Counted from the stretch's first letter, positions 1 to 6,372 are shown. The stretch: DNA of 6,656 nt from Sulfurovum sp. bin170 (GCF_010892395.1 NZ_JAACKB010000086.1:1-6656); one strand, 5' to 3'. Notes: generated from the letters alone by a model not told the origin. A program made the numbers and translations.

Positions 1-73
1 CATCATAAGGTGTCATTTTTACACATATCAGTGTTTCTTAAGTATATACACGATTATTTCACTAATTTACCGT

Positions 74-79
74 TATAAT
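74..79 (+). promoter_or_regulatory. -10 element of the narK promoter
   Basis: A perfect TATAAT lies at these positions. A start point 7-8 nt downstream would be at about 86-87, exactly where the first helix of the predicted leader structure begins, which supports the call. No good -35 hexamer is seen 16-18 bp upstream; weak -35 boxes are common for the housekeeping sigma factor in Campylobacterota. The upstream stretch 1-73 is A+T-rich with no coding signal. Its only symmetric element is a short ACAC-N6-GTGT at 21-34. Confidence 0.6.
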
Positions 80-86
80 AATATAG

Positions 87-169
87 ACAGGAGAGAGTTT
101 CCCACATAGATACCAAAAAATTAATGATATCGCTCCATCATTTGGTCATAGCAAAGGAGGAAACCCTGT
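87..169 (+). promoter_or_regulatory. structured 5' leader RNA of narK, candidate cis-regulatory element
   Basis: The leader can fold into a long closed structure. ACAGG (87-91) pairs with CCTGT (165-169). After a 5-nt purine bulge (92-96), GTTTCC (97-102) pairs with GGAAAC (159-164). Inside, ACCAA (112-116) pairs with TTGGT (142-146) and ATGAT (124-128) pairs with ATCAT (137-141) around an 8-nt loop. That loop contains CTCC (133-136), which could pair with GGAG at 156-159 or 172-175. The outer helix starts at the predicted transcription start and ends 9 nt before the Shine-Dalgarno of narK. Structured leaders upstream of narK genes have been described in other proteobacteria (a narK RNA motif), but I cannot tell whether this is the same class. 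Pairing was found by eye, without energy or covariation data. Confidence 0.5.
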
Positions 170-178
170 AGGGAGTTG

Positions 179-184
179 AAAGGA
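179..184 (+). promoter_or_regulatory. ribosome binding site deciding the narK start
   Basis: AAAGGA lies 6 nt before ATG 191, an ideal distance. The longer reading with TTG at 176 has no Shine-Dalgarno at a workable distance: the strong AAAGGAGG at 153-160 is 15 nt away and is partly used by the leader helix. ATG 191 is therefore preferred. Confidence 0.7.
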
Positions 185-190
185 TTTTAT

Positions 191-1666
191 ATGAGTATGA
201 TGAAAGAGGCGACACCTAAATCTTATAGGATGTTAGTTATGAATACATTGGCGTTTACCATCGCCTTTGCAGCGTGGTTATCCAATGGGGTATTAATCAC
301 ATTTCTAATTTCAAATGGTATTCTTGACTGGACAGCAGTTGAGATGGGTACGGTTATTGGTATTCCAGTTTTGACTGGTGCATTGTTTAGATTACCAATG
401 GGAATATTGACAGATAAGTTTGGTGGACGACCGATTTTTACGATTAACTTGTTAGTTGCGTCACTAGGTATGGTATTGATGTCTCAAGCAGTAACCTATA
501 CAGATTTTGTAATCGCTTCACTATTGTTTGGTACAGTTGGTGCAACATTTGCCGTAGGTATCGCATTTACATCAGTTTGGTTTCCAAAAGAGAAGCAGGG
601 TCTAGCTCTTGGTATCTTTGGTGCAGGTAACGCAGGTGCAGCTTTAACAGCACTTTTTGCTCCTACTATCTTGATGGGTCTAATCGCTGGTGGAGACATG
701 GAGGCGTGGAGAGAACTTCCAATTATGTATGCAATTATGTTATCAGTGATGGCAGTTATCTTCTTTTTCGCAACAGAGAACAGAAAGCCTGATAGTTCTG
801 ATAGAACTCTAGCTCAAATGTTGGCTCCACTAAAAGATATCCGTGTATGGCGACTTGGTATGTACTACTTTATCGTGTTTGGTCTATTTGTTGCATTCTC
901 GCAGTGGTTGGTTCCTTACTTTGTAAATGTTTACGCACTACCACTGGTCACTGCTGGTCTATTTGCCGCAGCGTTTAGTTTCCCTTCAGGTGTAATTAGA
1001 GCATTTGGTGGATATTTGAGTGATAAGTTTGGTGGTAACACGGTTACTATGTGGGTATTTATTACAGCTATTATTATCTCTGCAATGCTTATGGTTCCAA
1101 AGATGACTATAGAGTCTCCAGGTAAAGGTGTAATGTCTAAGCTTCCAGGTGAAGTTACAGCAGTTACAGAGAACACTGTAGTAGTTACAAACCCTAAAGC
1201 TGGTGAGAGAACTTATAAGTTTATTCCACAGATAGGTGAGTTTGATAAAGATACAAATGATTTCTTTATGTTCCCTACAAAGAAAGTTACACAGGTAGCA
1301 GTTGTTCAAGTTGGTGACAAAATTGGTAAAAAGCAACTACTTATTCAAGGTACAACAGAGATTTTCTTCCAAGCAAATGTATGGATTTTCGGTATCCTAG
1401 CGGTTCTTGTTGGAGCTATCTGGGGAATTGGTAAGGCTTCAGTTTATAAGCTTGTAGCAGAGTACTATCCACAAGAAGTTGGTGTTGTTGGTGGTATAGT
1501 TGGTGTTCTTGGTGGACTGGGTGGATTTATCTCTCCAATCATCTTCGGTTGGTTACTCGGATTGACGGGGCTGTGGTCCAGTGCGTGGATGTTTGTTCTC
1601 GCCGTGACACTCTTTGCCTTTGTTCTTTTGACAAAAGCGATGAATCAACCAGGTGCTGCTAAATAA
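191..1666 (+). CDS. narK: NarK-family nitrate/nitrite transporter (MFS)
   Basis: An inner-membrane major facilitator protein of 491 aa that exchanges or imports nitrate and/or nitrite; direction and ion coupling cannot be read from sequence. Twelve hydrophobic segments are visible. Both halves carry the MFS loop motif (GILTDKFGGRP after TM2, GGYLSDKFGG after TM8). Both nitrate-signature glycine stretches are present (GIFGAGNAGAALTALFAP in TM5, and the glycine-rich GVVGGIVGVLGGLGGF in TM11). The substrate-binding arginines of the family correspond to R67 (FRLPMG) and R270 (GVIRAFGG). Oddly, about 85 residues (roughly 303-387) between TM9 and TM10 form a soluble, beta-rich insert that E. coli NarK (463 aa) lacks; by topology it is periplasmic. 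The gene appears to be its own transcription unit, with a structured leader before it and a strong hairpin after it. Start chosen from the AAAGGA at 179-184; in-frame ATGs at 197 and 200 are alternatives. Confidence 0.9.
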   Translation: MSMMKEATPKSYRMLVMNTLAFTIAFAAWLSNGVLITFLISNGILDWTAVEMGTVIGIPVLTGALFRLPMGILTDKFGGRPIFTINLLVASLGMVLMSQAVTYTDFVIASLLFGTVGATFAVGIAFTSVWFPKEKQGLALGIFGAGNAGAALTALFAPTILMGLIAGGDMEAWRELPIMYAIMLSVMAVIFFFATENRKPDSSDRTLAQMLAPLKDIRVWRLGMYYFIVFGLFVAFSQWLVPYFVNVYALPLVTAGLFAAAFSFPSGVIRAFGGYLSDKFGGNTVTMWVFITAIIISAMLMVPKMTIESPGKGVMSKLPGEVTAVTENTVVVTNPKAGERTYKFIPQIGEFDKDTNDFFMFPTKKVTQVAVVQVGDKIGKKQLLIQGTTEIFFQANVWIFGILAVLVGAIWGIGKASVYKLVAEYYPQEVGVVGGIVGVLGGLGGFISPIIFGWLLGLTGLWSSAWMFVLAVTLFAFVLLTKAMNQPGAAK

Positions 1667-1690
1667 TTAGTTCCAATCTTTCTAAAAAAA

Positions 1691-1711
1691 GGGTATCCCA
1701 AAGGGATACCC
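1691..1711. terminator. intrinsic-terminator hairpin between narK and the molybdoenzyme gene
   Basis: GGGTATCCC (1691-1699) and GGGATACCC (1703-1711) form a perfect 9-bp stem with an AAA loop, 24 nt after the narK stop. Seven A's (1684-1690) lie on its left, giving a full T7 tract only on the minus strand. The plus-strand side is followed by the broken T-rich CACTTCTCTTTTCT. It probably ends narK transcription moderately well and minus-strand transcription very well. Confidence 0.75.
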
Positions 1712-1756
1712 ACACTTCTCTTTTCTAAATCTTCCATCAAATTATTTCACTTTAAG

Positions 1757-1762
1757 TAAAAT
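1757..1762 (+). promoter_or_regulatory. possible -10 element for the molybdoenzyme operon
   Basis: TAAAAT matches TATAAT at five of six positions and lies 41 nt before the ATG. No clear -35 is present. The short palindrome ACTT-T-AAGT (1749-1757) abuts it. Weak support: the region is very A+T-rich, so such hexamers arise by chance. Confidence 0.3.
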
Positions 1763-1782
1763 TAGGATAAATTTTATCTTAA
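1762..1782 (+). promoter_or_regulatory. near-perfect 21-bp palindrome, candidate operator
   Basis: Left half TTAGGATAAA and right half TTTATCTTAA flank a central T at 1772. Nine of ten positions are complementary, and the tenth (1765/1779) is G opposite T. It overlaps the expected transcription start of the downstream operon, a typical place for a repressor site. Within the transcript the same bases would form a hairpin ending 10 nt before the Shine-Dalgarno. The binding protein is unknown; the helix-turn-helix protein encoded at 3893-4630 is one candidate. Confidence 0.35.
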
Positions 1783-1803
1783 ATAAAAAGCTAAAGGTTA
1801 TTA

Positions 1804-3885
1804 ATGTCTAAAAATCAGATTAAAGAGGTTGAGAGTGTCTGTACCTATTGTGGTGTAGGGTGTGATATTACAGCAGTAGTCAAAGATAATAAAATTCAAA
1901 AAATCTATGCAGGGAAAGATGGAGTGGTTTCTCAAGGGAAACTCTGTATCAAAGGTAAGTATGGGTATGACTTTGTGGATGCAAAAGATAGAATCCGACA
2001 ACCAAGGGTTCGCAGAAACTTTTTGGAAAAAAATCCTCATATTCTTAAACAAGTTGCCGATAAGATAGACTCTTTTGACAGTGATTTCTATACCTGTAGT
2101 TTAGATACAGCAACTACCATCGCATCACTGAAATTAGCAGAGATAAAATCAAAATATGGAGGAGATAGCTTCTGTGCCATTGGTGGAGCAAGAGGTAACT
2201 GCGAATCTGCCTATCTGTTCCAAAAGTTCTGTCGAGAGACAATGGAGTCTCCTCATGTCGATAACTGTGCTAGAGTCTGTCACTCCCCCTCTCTCAAAGG
2301 GATGAAAGAGACCATAGGAGAGGGAGCTTCTACTAACCCTTACAATGATATATACCAAAGTGAGTTTATTGTGGTAATGGGGTCAAATACGATGGAGGCT
2401 CATCCTATTGTGGCAAATCGTATTGTGGATATGGCACAGCAGGAGAATAACCTTGCTGTTATTGATGTCAGAGAGACCAAATTGGCAAAATATGCCAAAT
2501 ACAATACCGTTATCCCCTATGAAGCCAATCTCTTGGTACTCAATATGATGGCGTTCGTTATTATAGATGAAGAGCTTTATCACAAAGATTTTATAGCTAA
2601 TCGTACCAAAGGATTTGAGGAGTTTAGAGATAAAATTTTGGCTGACCCTTACGCCAATCCCAAATTCTTTGAGAATATTGAGGGGTATGAGCATTTAGCA
2701 AAAAGCATTCCAAATATTGCAAGAGAGTACGCCTTTAAAAAATCGATGATTCTCTGGGGGCTAGGAGTGACTCAACATCTTGATGGCTCTTATGCTGTTA
2801 TGGCTATTACCCATCTAGCGATGATGACAGGAAATATAGGTAAAACTGGAGCAGGACTGCTACCTCTTCGTGGACAAAATAATGTACAAGGGGTTTGTGA
2901 TATGGGCTGTCTGCCATACTATCTTCCTGATTACCAAGAGCCTGAAGTAGTAGGTTTGATGACTCCACAGCTAATAGATGGGATGTTGGATGGCAAGATA
3001 AAAGCACTTCTTAATATGGGTGAAGATATAGCCCATATCCATAGCAATATCAATAAGATTGACAAAGCGTTGGATAAGTTAGAGTTTATTATGGTTCAAG
3101 AGCTATTTATGACCGATATTACACAAAAAGCAGATGTTATTATCGGTGTTAGTTCAGCCTATGAAAAAACAGGGGTCTATGTGAGTGCGATGAGACGACT
3201 TCATCTCTCTCAACCATTGGTAGAGTCCAATCTGCCTGATGATTGGGAGGTGCTACAGCTACTAGATAACAAACTTAATGGTAGCTTCAACTACAAAGAT
3301 AGTGAGGAGGTTTGGGAAGAGGTGACAGAAATAGCCCATAGACGATTCTCTGGAGCAAAATATTATCGAATGAAACGACACAATAAACGGGGGATGCAGT
3401 GGCCTATCTATATTGAAGATACCCCTGTCTTGCATCTTCTTGATTTTAGAACAGACGATGGTTTAGGGAGATATGTATATCATCAGTATGAGCCTAGAGG
3501 AATGGTACAAGAGATAATAGATGGAGAGTTCTACAAAGATAGTTTGGAGGGATTCTTTCTCACTACAGGAAGAACACTGGCACACTATAATAACTCGGCT
3601 CAAACCAAGAGAAGTAAAAAACTTTTGACTAAGTATGATGAAGATGTGATTTTGGCATCAAAAGAGGATGAGGGTAAGTTTGGAGATAGAATTATTCTCA
3701 AATCAGAGTATGGAGAGACAGCAAATCTACCTGTTAAATATACAGATAAGATAAAACCTAGAACACTTTTTGTTACATTTCACCATGCGAAATCAAGAGT
3801 GAACTCTCTTTTTGGAGATGAGGCGGATGAGTTGGTTGCTACGGCTCGATTTAAATCGGTGCGTGTAACGGTTATATCTAAATAG
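1804..3885 (+). CDS. molybdopterin oxidoreductase, formate dehydrogenase (FdhF/FdhA) type, Cys-containing
   Basis: A 693-aa catalytic subunit of the Mo/W-bisPGD family. The N-terminal 4Fe-4S site is C13-x2-C16-x3-C20 with C48, followed by the electron-relay lysine K50 (LCIKGKYGYDF). The metal ligand is C159 in CARVCHSPS; C followed by H160 is the formate dehydrogenase pattern (Sec-His in E. coli FdhF), whereas NapA, NasA and NarB have CM. R356 in PLRGQNNVQG matches the catalytic arginine of FdhF. GLGVTQH (319-325), TGNIGKTGAG and the C-terminal cofactor-cap domain are also present, so the protein is full length (FdhF is 715 aa). No Tat signal and no extra FeS domains are seen, hence cytoplasmic with unknown partners. 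AAAGG at 1793-1797 sits 6 nt before the ATG. It leads an operon with the two regulator-like genes. Substrate is most likely formate, but the NarK neighbour leaves nitrate assimilation as an alternative. Confidence 0.85.
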   Translation: MSKNQIKEVESVCTYCGVGCDITAVVKDNKIQKIYAGKDGVVSQGKLCIKGKYGYDFVDAKDRIRQPRVRRNFLEKNPHILKQVADKIDSFDSDFYTCSLDTATTIASLKLAEIKSKYGGDSFCAIGGARGNCESAYLFQKFCRETMESPHVDNCARVCHSPSLKGMKETIGEGASTNPYNDIYQSEFIVVMGSNTMEAHPIVANRIVDMAQQENNLAVIDVRETKLAKYAKYNTVIPYEANLLVLNMMAFVIIDEELYHKDFIANRTKGFEEFRDKILADPYANPKFFENIEGYEHLAKSIPNIAREYAFKKSMILWGLGVTQHLDGSYAVMAITHLAMMTGNIGKTGAGLLPLRGQNNVQGVCDMGCLPYYLPDYQEPEVVGLMTPQLIDGMLDGKIKALLNMGEDIAHIHSNINKIDKALDKLEFIMVQELFMTDITQKADVIIGVSSAYEKTGVYVSAMRRLHLSQPLVESNLPDDWEVLQLLDNKLNGSFNYKDSEEVWEEVTEIAHRRFSGAKYYRMKRHNKRGMQWPIYIEDTPVLHLLDFRTDDGLGRYVYHQYEPRGMVQEIIDGEFYKDSLEGFFLTTGRTLAHYNNSAQTKRSKKLLTKYDEDVILASKEDEGKFGDRIILKSEYGETANLPVKYTDKIKPRTLFVTFHHAKSRVNSLFGDEADELVATARFKSVRVTVISK

Positions 3886-3892
3886 AGATTAT

Positions 3893-4630
3893 ATGAACAA
3901 AACAGAATTTTTCTCACACTCACCAGAGATACAAAGTATTATCAAAGCTCTTACACTAAGCAAATCGCTTTTTATCTCAACCATTATTTGGGGTGAACCT
4001 CATACAGGTAAACTAACATTGGTTCGCTCATTTTTTCCAAAAACCACCCTAGTCAATGGTAAAAATTTAGACACTCTAAAAGATGCTTTAGAGAGTAGTG
4101 ATGAGGTAATTATCTATAATTTTGAGGCGATACGCAATATCCAACTATTGGATTTGGACAACAAACGAATTATCGCTATTGCCAACTATGAGAAACTTCC
4201 TTTATCTATAGAGAGCCATTTTGCCTTTATCTATAATATGCCTCCACTTAGAGAGAGAACAAAAGATATTCCATATTTTCTTGAAAAATTTTCCAAAGAG
4301 TTAAAAGATGATTTGATGATAAAAGATGATATTGAATTAGATATAAATCATCTTGATTTGTCACAAAATTTTAAGTCACTAAAAATTTCTCTACATAGAG
4401 AGCTTATCAAAAAAACTCTCTCACAACAAGATATTGAGGAGATACTATTTGATTATCTTTATCATAAAATAAAGGGAAAAAATGCCTACAGAGAAAATCT
4501 GGGTCTCTATGAAAAACCTCTTATCCAAGCAGGTCTCAAAAAATTTAAATCACAGCTCAAACTATCAGAAGTCTTGGGACTCAATCGTAATACACTAAGA
4601 AAGAAGATACATGAACACAATATTAACTAG
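3893..4630 (+). CDS. reduced NtrC-like protein with Fis-type helix-turn-helix
   Basis: A 245-aa protein whose remaining parts line up with the AAA+ and DNA-binding domains of sigma-54 activators. GEPHTGK (34-40) is a Walker A; IIYNFE (73-78) sits where Walker B should be but lacks its aspartate; RIIAIAN (92-98) matches the RIIAATN strand; PPLRERTKDIP (117-127) is the family's arginine block almost unchanged; residues 204-245, with LGLNRNTLRKK, are a Fis-type HTH. There is no receiver domain, and the segment with the GAFTGA sigma-54 contact loop is missing, so classical sigma-54 activation is not expected. It begins 7 nt after the molybdoenzyme stop with only a weak AGAGA upstream, suggesting translational coupling. 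It is probably a DNA-binding regulator of this operon or of narK. Domain calls are by eye; function is inferred. Confidence 0.7.
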   Translation: MNKTEFFSHSPEIQSIIKALTLSKSLFISTIIWGEPHTGKLTLVRSFFPKTTLVNGKNLDTLKDALESSDEVIIYNFEAIRNIQLLDLDNKRIIAIANYEKLPLSIESHFAFIYNMPPLRERTKDIPYFLEKFSKELKDDLMIKDDIELDINHLDLSQNFKSLKISLHRELIKKTLSQQDIEEILFDYLYHKIKGKNAYRENLGLYEKPLIQAGLKKFKSQLKLSEVLGLNRNTLRKKIHEHNIN

Positions 4631-5327
4631 TTTTAAATTTTTGGTAGAGAACAATAACAATCCTCTGCTTATCTTTAACCATAAGGGGAAGATAGAGTAT
4701 TTTAACCACAGTGCAGAGTTTCTAGCAGGTATACATCTTAGCCATGAGCTTTTTAGACTAGCCGTTACCTATGCCCCACAGAGTTTCGGTTCACGAACTG
4801 TTCATCTCGATTTGACCTATGGGATGGATAGTTTTTATGCTATTACAGTACTCTATGAGAGTGAGGAGGAGCTTTGTCTCTATCTCTACCGAAAACCTCG
4901 TGCCTATATCCCTAAAAATTTGTCGTTTGATGGCTACAGTTCTACCGATATCAACCTTCTGCTCGAAGCCAATATTGAACTTTTCAAGATGAGATATAAC
5001 AACAAACTAACTCTTTTTACCGACTATAGTTTGCCAAAATTTCAGATGCAACAAAATAGCTTCTCTATGCTTTTGCGAAAACTATTTGAGCAGTATGCTA
5101 CAGCAAAAAAGATAGATATTACTCTAAAAATCAATATTGGAGAGACAATTGTGATAGCTGAGAAGAAATATCCTATTATTATGTTGATGGTTAAATCTGA
5201 CAGTAGAGAGAGAGATAGCGATGAGGAGATTGAGAAGTTGACTCTACAAAATCATACTACAGCCTATTTTCAAAAAGAGTCTGTCATTTTGGAGATTCCT
5301 TGTATTGTAGTACAATCTACTTTATGA
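4611..5327 (+). CDS. PAS-domain protein with degenerate histidine-kinase-like C-terminus
   Basis: A 238-aa soluble protein with no membrane segment. Residues about 13-95 look like a PAS sensor domain (NPLLIFNHKGKIEYFNHSAEFLAG region, 17-40). Residues about 112-232 resemble the end of a dimerisation domain and a HATPase: QQNSFSMLLRKLFEQYATA (147-165) sits where the N box of a kinase would be, but the asparagines, the DxGxG box and a phospho-acceptor H box are absent. By layout it resembles a shrunken NtrB, matching the shrunken NtrC before it. Its ATG lies inside the preceding gene (20-bp overlap), so the two products are probably made together and may interact. The ligand is unknown; no Cys-rich or haem motif is visible. 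Its 3' end overlaps the convergent nuclease gene by 58 bp. PAS is fairly likely, the kinase relationship less so. Confidence 0.55.
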   Translation: MNTILTSFKFLVENNNNPLLIFNHKGKIEYFNHSAEFLAGIHLSHELFRLAVTYAPQSFGSRTVHLDLTYGMDSFYAITVLYESEEELCLYLYRKPRAYIPKNLSFDGYSSTDINLLLEANIELFKMRYNNKLTLFTDYSLPKFQMQQNSFSMLLRKLFEQYATAKKIDITLKINIGETIVIAEKKYPIIMLMVKSDSRERDSDEEIEKLTLQNHTTAYFQKESVILEIPCIVVQSTL

Positions 5328-6244
5328 TGCTCTAGCTCATCATCTTCAGAACTTGCATTAAAATCATTAGCATAATAGAAGCACTCTTCGTACTCCTCAT
5401 CTATGTTAAAAAGTATCTTATAATACCCATCAGATATAGAGATACTATTATCTCCTATCTGTGATGGACTACTACTATAACTTACAACATTTACAATATT
5501 CAGCTCAAATAACTCAATAGCCTTAGCTCTCGCATAGTTTTCTACCTTAACCCACGACCGCCGATTTACCTCTGGTACTTGTGGGATAATATTGGCTAGT
5601 GAATAGGTTGAATCCAAACTCTCCTCACTCCAATCAAATGATGCATCTGGGGCTAGATGTCCTCTGTCATATCCTGTATTGGTATAGTCTGCTGTTGTGG
5701 CTCTATACTCTACATCAATCTCCCTCTCCACATAAAAAGATGGTCTCTCTTTGATATTTAACTCATTAACCAAATCACCATATAGCGTGTAGGAGACACT
5801 CTTAGCCACTTTGAGATTATAGTCATAACATATTGTTAGAAACTCTTTATCCAGTATCTGATGACAGTTATCTTCGTTAATAAACTGTTTTGTATAGTCT
5901 ATCTCCTCTTCTTCTGGAACTACCACTTCTATCTCATTAACAGTAGGAGGAGTTCTATCTACTGGTTGAGTTACAACTGTACTATTTTGTTCCAATTGAG
6001 TATCTTCACTCTCCACTACTTCTATCTCTGTGCTATTTGTCTCTTCTGTAACTATAGTACTATTTTGCTCCAATTGAATATCATTGACTTCAATCATCTC
6101 TCTCTCCTCAGTGGCAGGGTGACTCTCTTGAGGAGGAATAGAAGGAGGAGTAGTAGTGGTTGTTGTCTCAACGCTACCGCATCCATTGAGTAAAAAGAGA
6201 AAAACCGTAATCTGTATAGTTGTTTTTAAATTAAATGTTTTCAT
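5270..6244 (-). CDS. DNA/RNA non-specific endonuclease (NUC1, beta-beta-alpha-Me), lipoprotein
   Basis: A 324-aa protein. Residues 1-22 form a lipoprotein signal (hydrophobic core ITVFLFLL, lipobox LNGC with C22), so it should be membrane-anchored after export. Residues 23-115 are a low-complexity Thr/Pro/Glu-rich linker with a 26-residue repeat. The catalytic domain spans about 117-324. DRGH (193-196) gives the general-base histidine H196; N227 in NRRSW fits the metal-binding Asn and E235 the downstream Glu of Serratia nuclease (H89, N119, E127, with the same N-to-E spacing of 8). It likely cleaves DNA and RNA outside the cytoplasm for nutrient scavenging or defence. No immunity gene is recognised. 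The start has no Shine-Dalgarno, and a TAAAAT lies just upstream, so the message may be leaderless. Its 3' end overlaps the convergent PAS gene. Confidence 0.82.
   Translation of the reverse strand: MKTFNLKTTIQITVFLFLLNGCGSVETTTTTTPPSIPPQESHPATEEREMIEVNDIQLEQNSTIVTEETNSTEIEVVESEDTQLEQNSTVVTQPVDRTPPTVNEIEVVVPEEEEIDYTKQFINEDNCHQILDKEFLTICYDYNLKVAKSVSYTLYGDLVNELNIKERPSFYVEREIDVEYRATTADYTNTGYDRGHLAPDASFDWSEESLDSTYSLANIIPQVPEVNRRSWVKVENYARAKAIELFELNIVNVVSYSSSPSQIGDNSISISDGYYKILFNIDEEYEECFYYANDFNASSEDDELEHHKVDCTTIQGISKMTDSF
5304..5316. repeat. 13-bp palindrome in the convergent gene overlap
   Basis: ATTGTA-G-TACAAT is a perfect inverted repeat inside the region shared by the PAS gene and the nuclease gene. 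A second inverted repeat, ATGATG (5324-5329) with CATCAT (5338-5343), follows at once. Neither has a T-run after it on either strand, so neither is a convincing intrinsic terminator; they may weakly slow converging polymerases. Confidence 0.3.
5979..6082 (-). repeat. direct repeat in the nuclease linker, 78-bp period
   Basis: Two 26-nt copies, 5979-6004 and 6057-6082, match at 24 of 26 bases and are exactly 78 bp apart, so the frame is kept. They encode the QLEQNST(I/V)V units at residues about 57-65 and 83-91, each followed by a Glu/Thr-rich spacer. It looks like an internal duplication that lengthened the linker between lipid anchor and nuclease domain. Confidence 0.75.
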
Positions 6245-6250
6245 TAATTT

Positions 6251-6256
6251 ATTTTA
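6251..6256 (-). promoter_or_regulatory. possible -10 element for the nuclease gene
   Basis: The minus strand reads TAAAAT here, 6 nt before the nuclease ATG. If used, transcription would begin at or next to the start codon, which would explain the missing Shine-Dalgarno. No -35 is evident and the region is A+T-rich, so the call is weak. Confidence 0.25.
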
Positions 6257-6372
6257 ACATAAATACTTAAGAGATACGAATTAAAATCCCATATCCATAT
6301 CAAAAAAATTAATACTCTCTTCTCTTCAAAACTAATTAGTGGATTGGCTTCTAAAAAATCTTTGACCTTTTG

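Noticed and set aside
10..34. GTGT and ACAC repeats as a regulator site
   Set aside because: Arms of only four bases in A+T-rich DNA; too short to support an operator.
35..47. TCTTAAGTAT shared with the minus strand upstream of the nuclease (about 6263-6272)
   Set aside because: Ten A+T-rich bases at different distances from the two start sites; likely coincidence.
87..179. Open frame ending in HSKGGNPVGS then TGA, resembling a protein C-terminus
   Set aside because: An in-frame TAG at 84-86 closes it upstream and there is no ATG, GTG or TTG inside; the bases are better explained as a folded leader.
176..190. TTG start adding five residues to NarK
   Set aside because: No Shine-Dalgarno at a usable distance, while ATG 191 has AAAGGA 6 nt upstream.
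986..1336. Minus-strand frames inside narK, and similar ones inside the molybdoenzyme gene
   Set aside because: They lie opposite well-supported coding regions and have implausible composition.
2278..2280. Possible selenocysteine at the molybdenum ligand
   Set aside because: The codon is TGT (Cys) and no in-frame TGA is present.
5205..5217. GAGAGAGAGA purine run in the PAS gene
   Set aside because: Short and within a coding frame; fits codons for Ser/Arg/Glu and is not a convincing variable repeat.
5861..6193. 110-codon plus-strand frame opposite the nuclease linker
   Set aside because: Antisense shadow of the repeat-rich linker; Cys/Tyr/Leu-rich translation with no ribosome binding site or recognisable domain.
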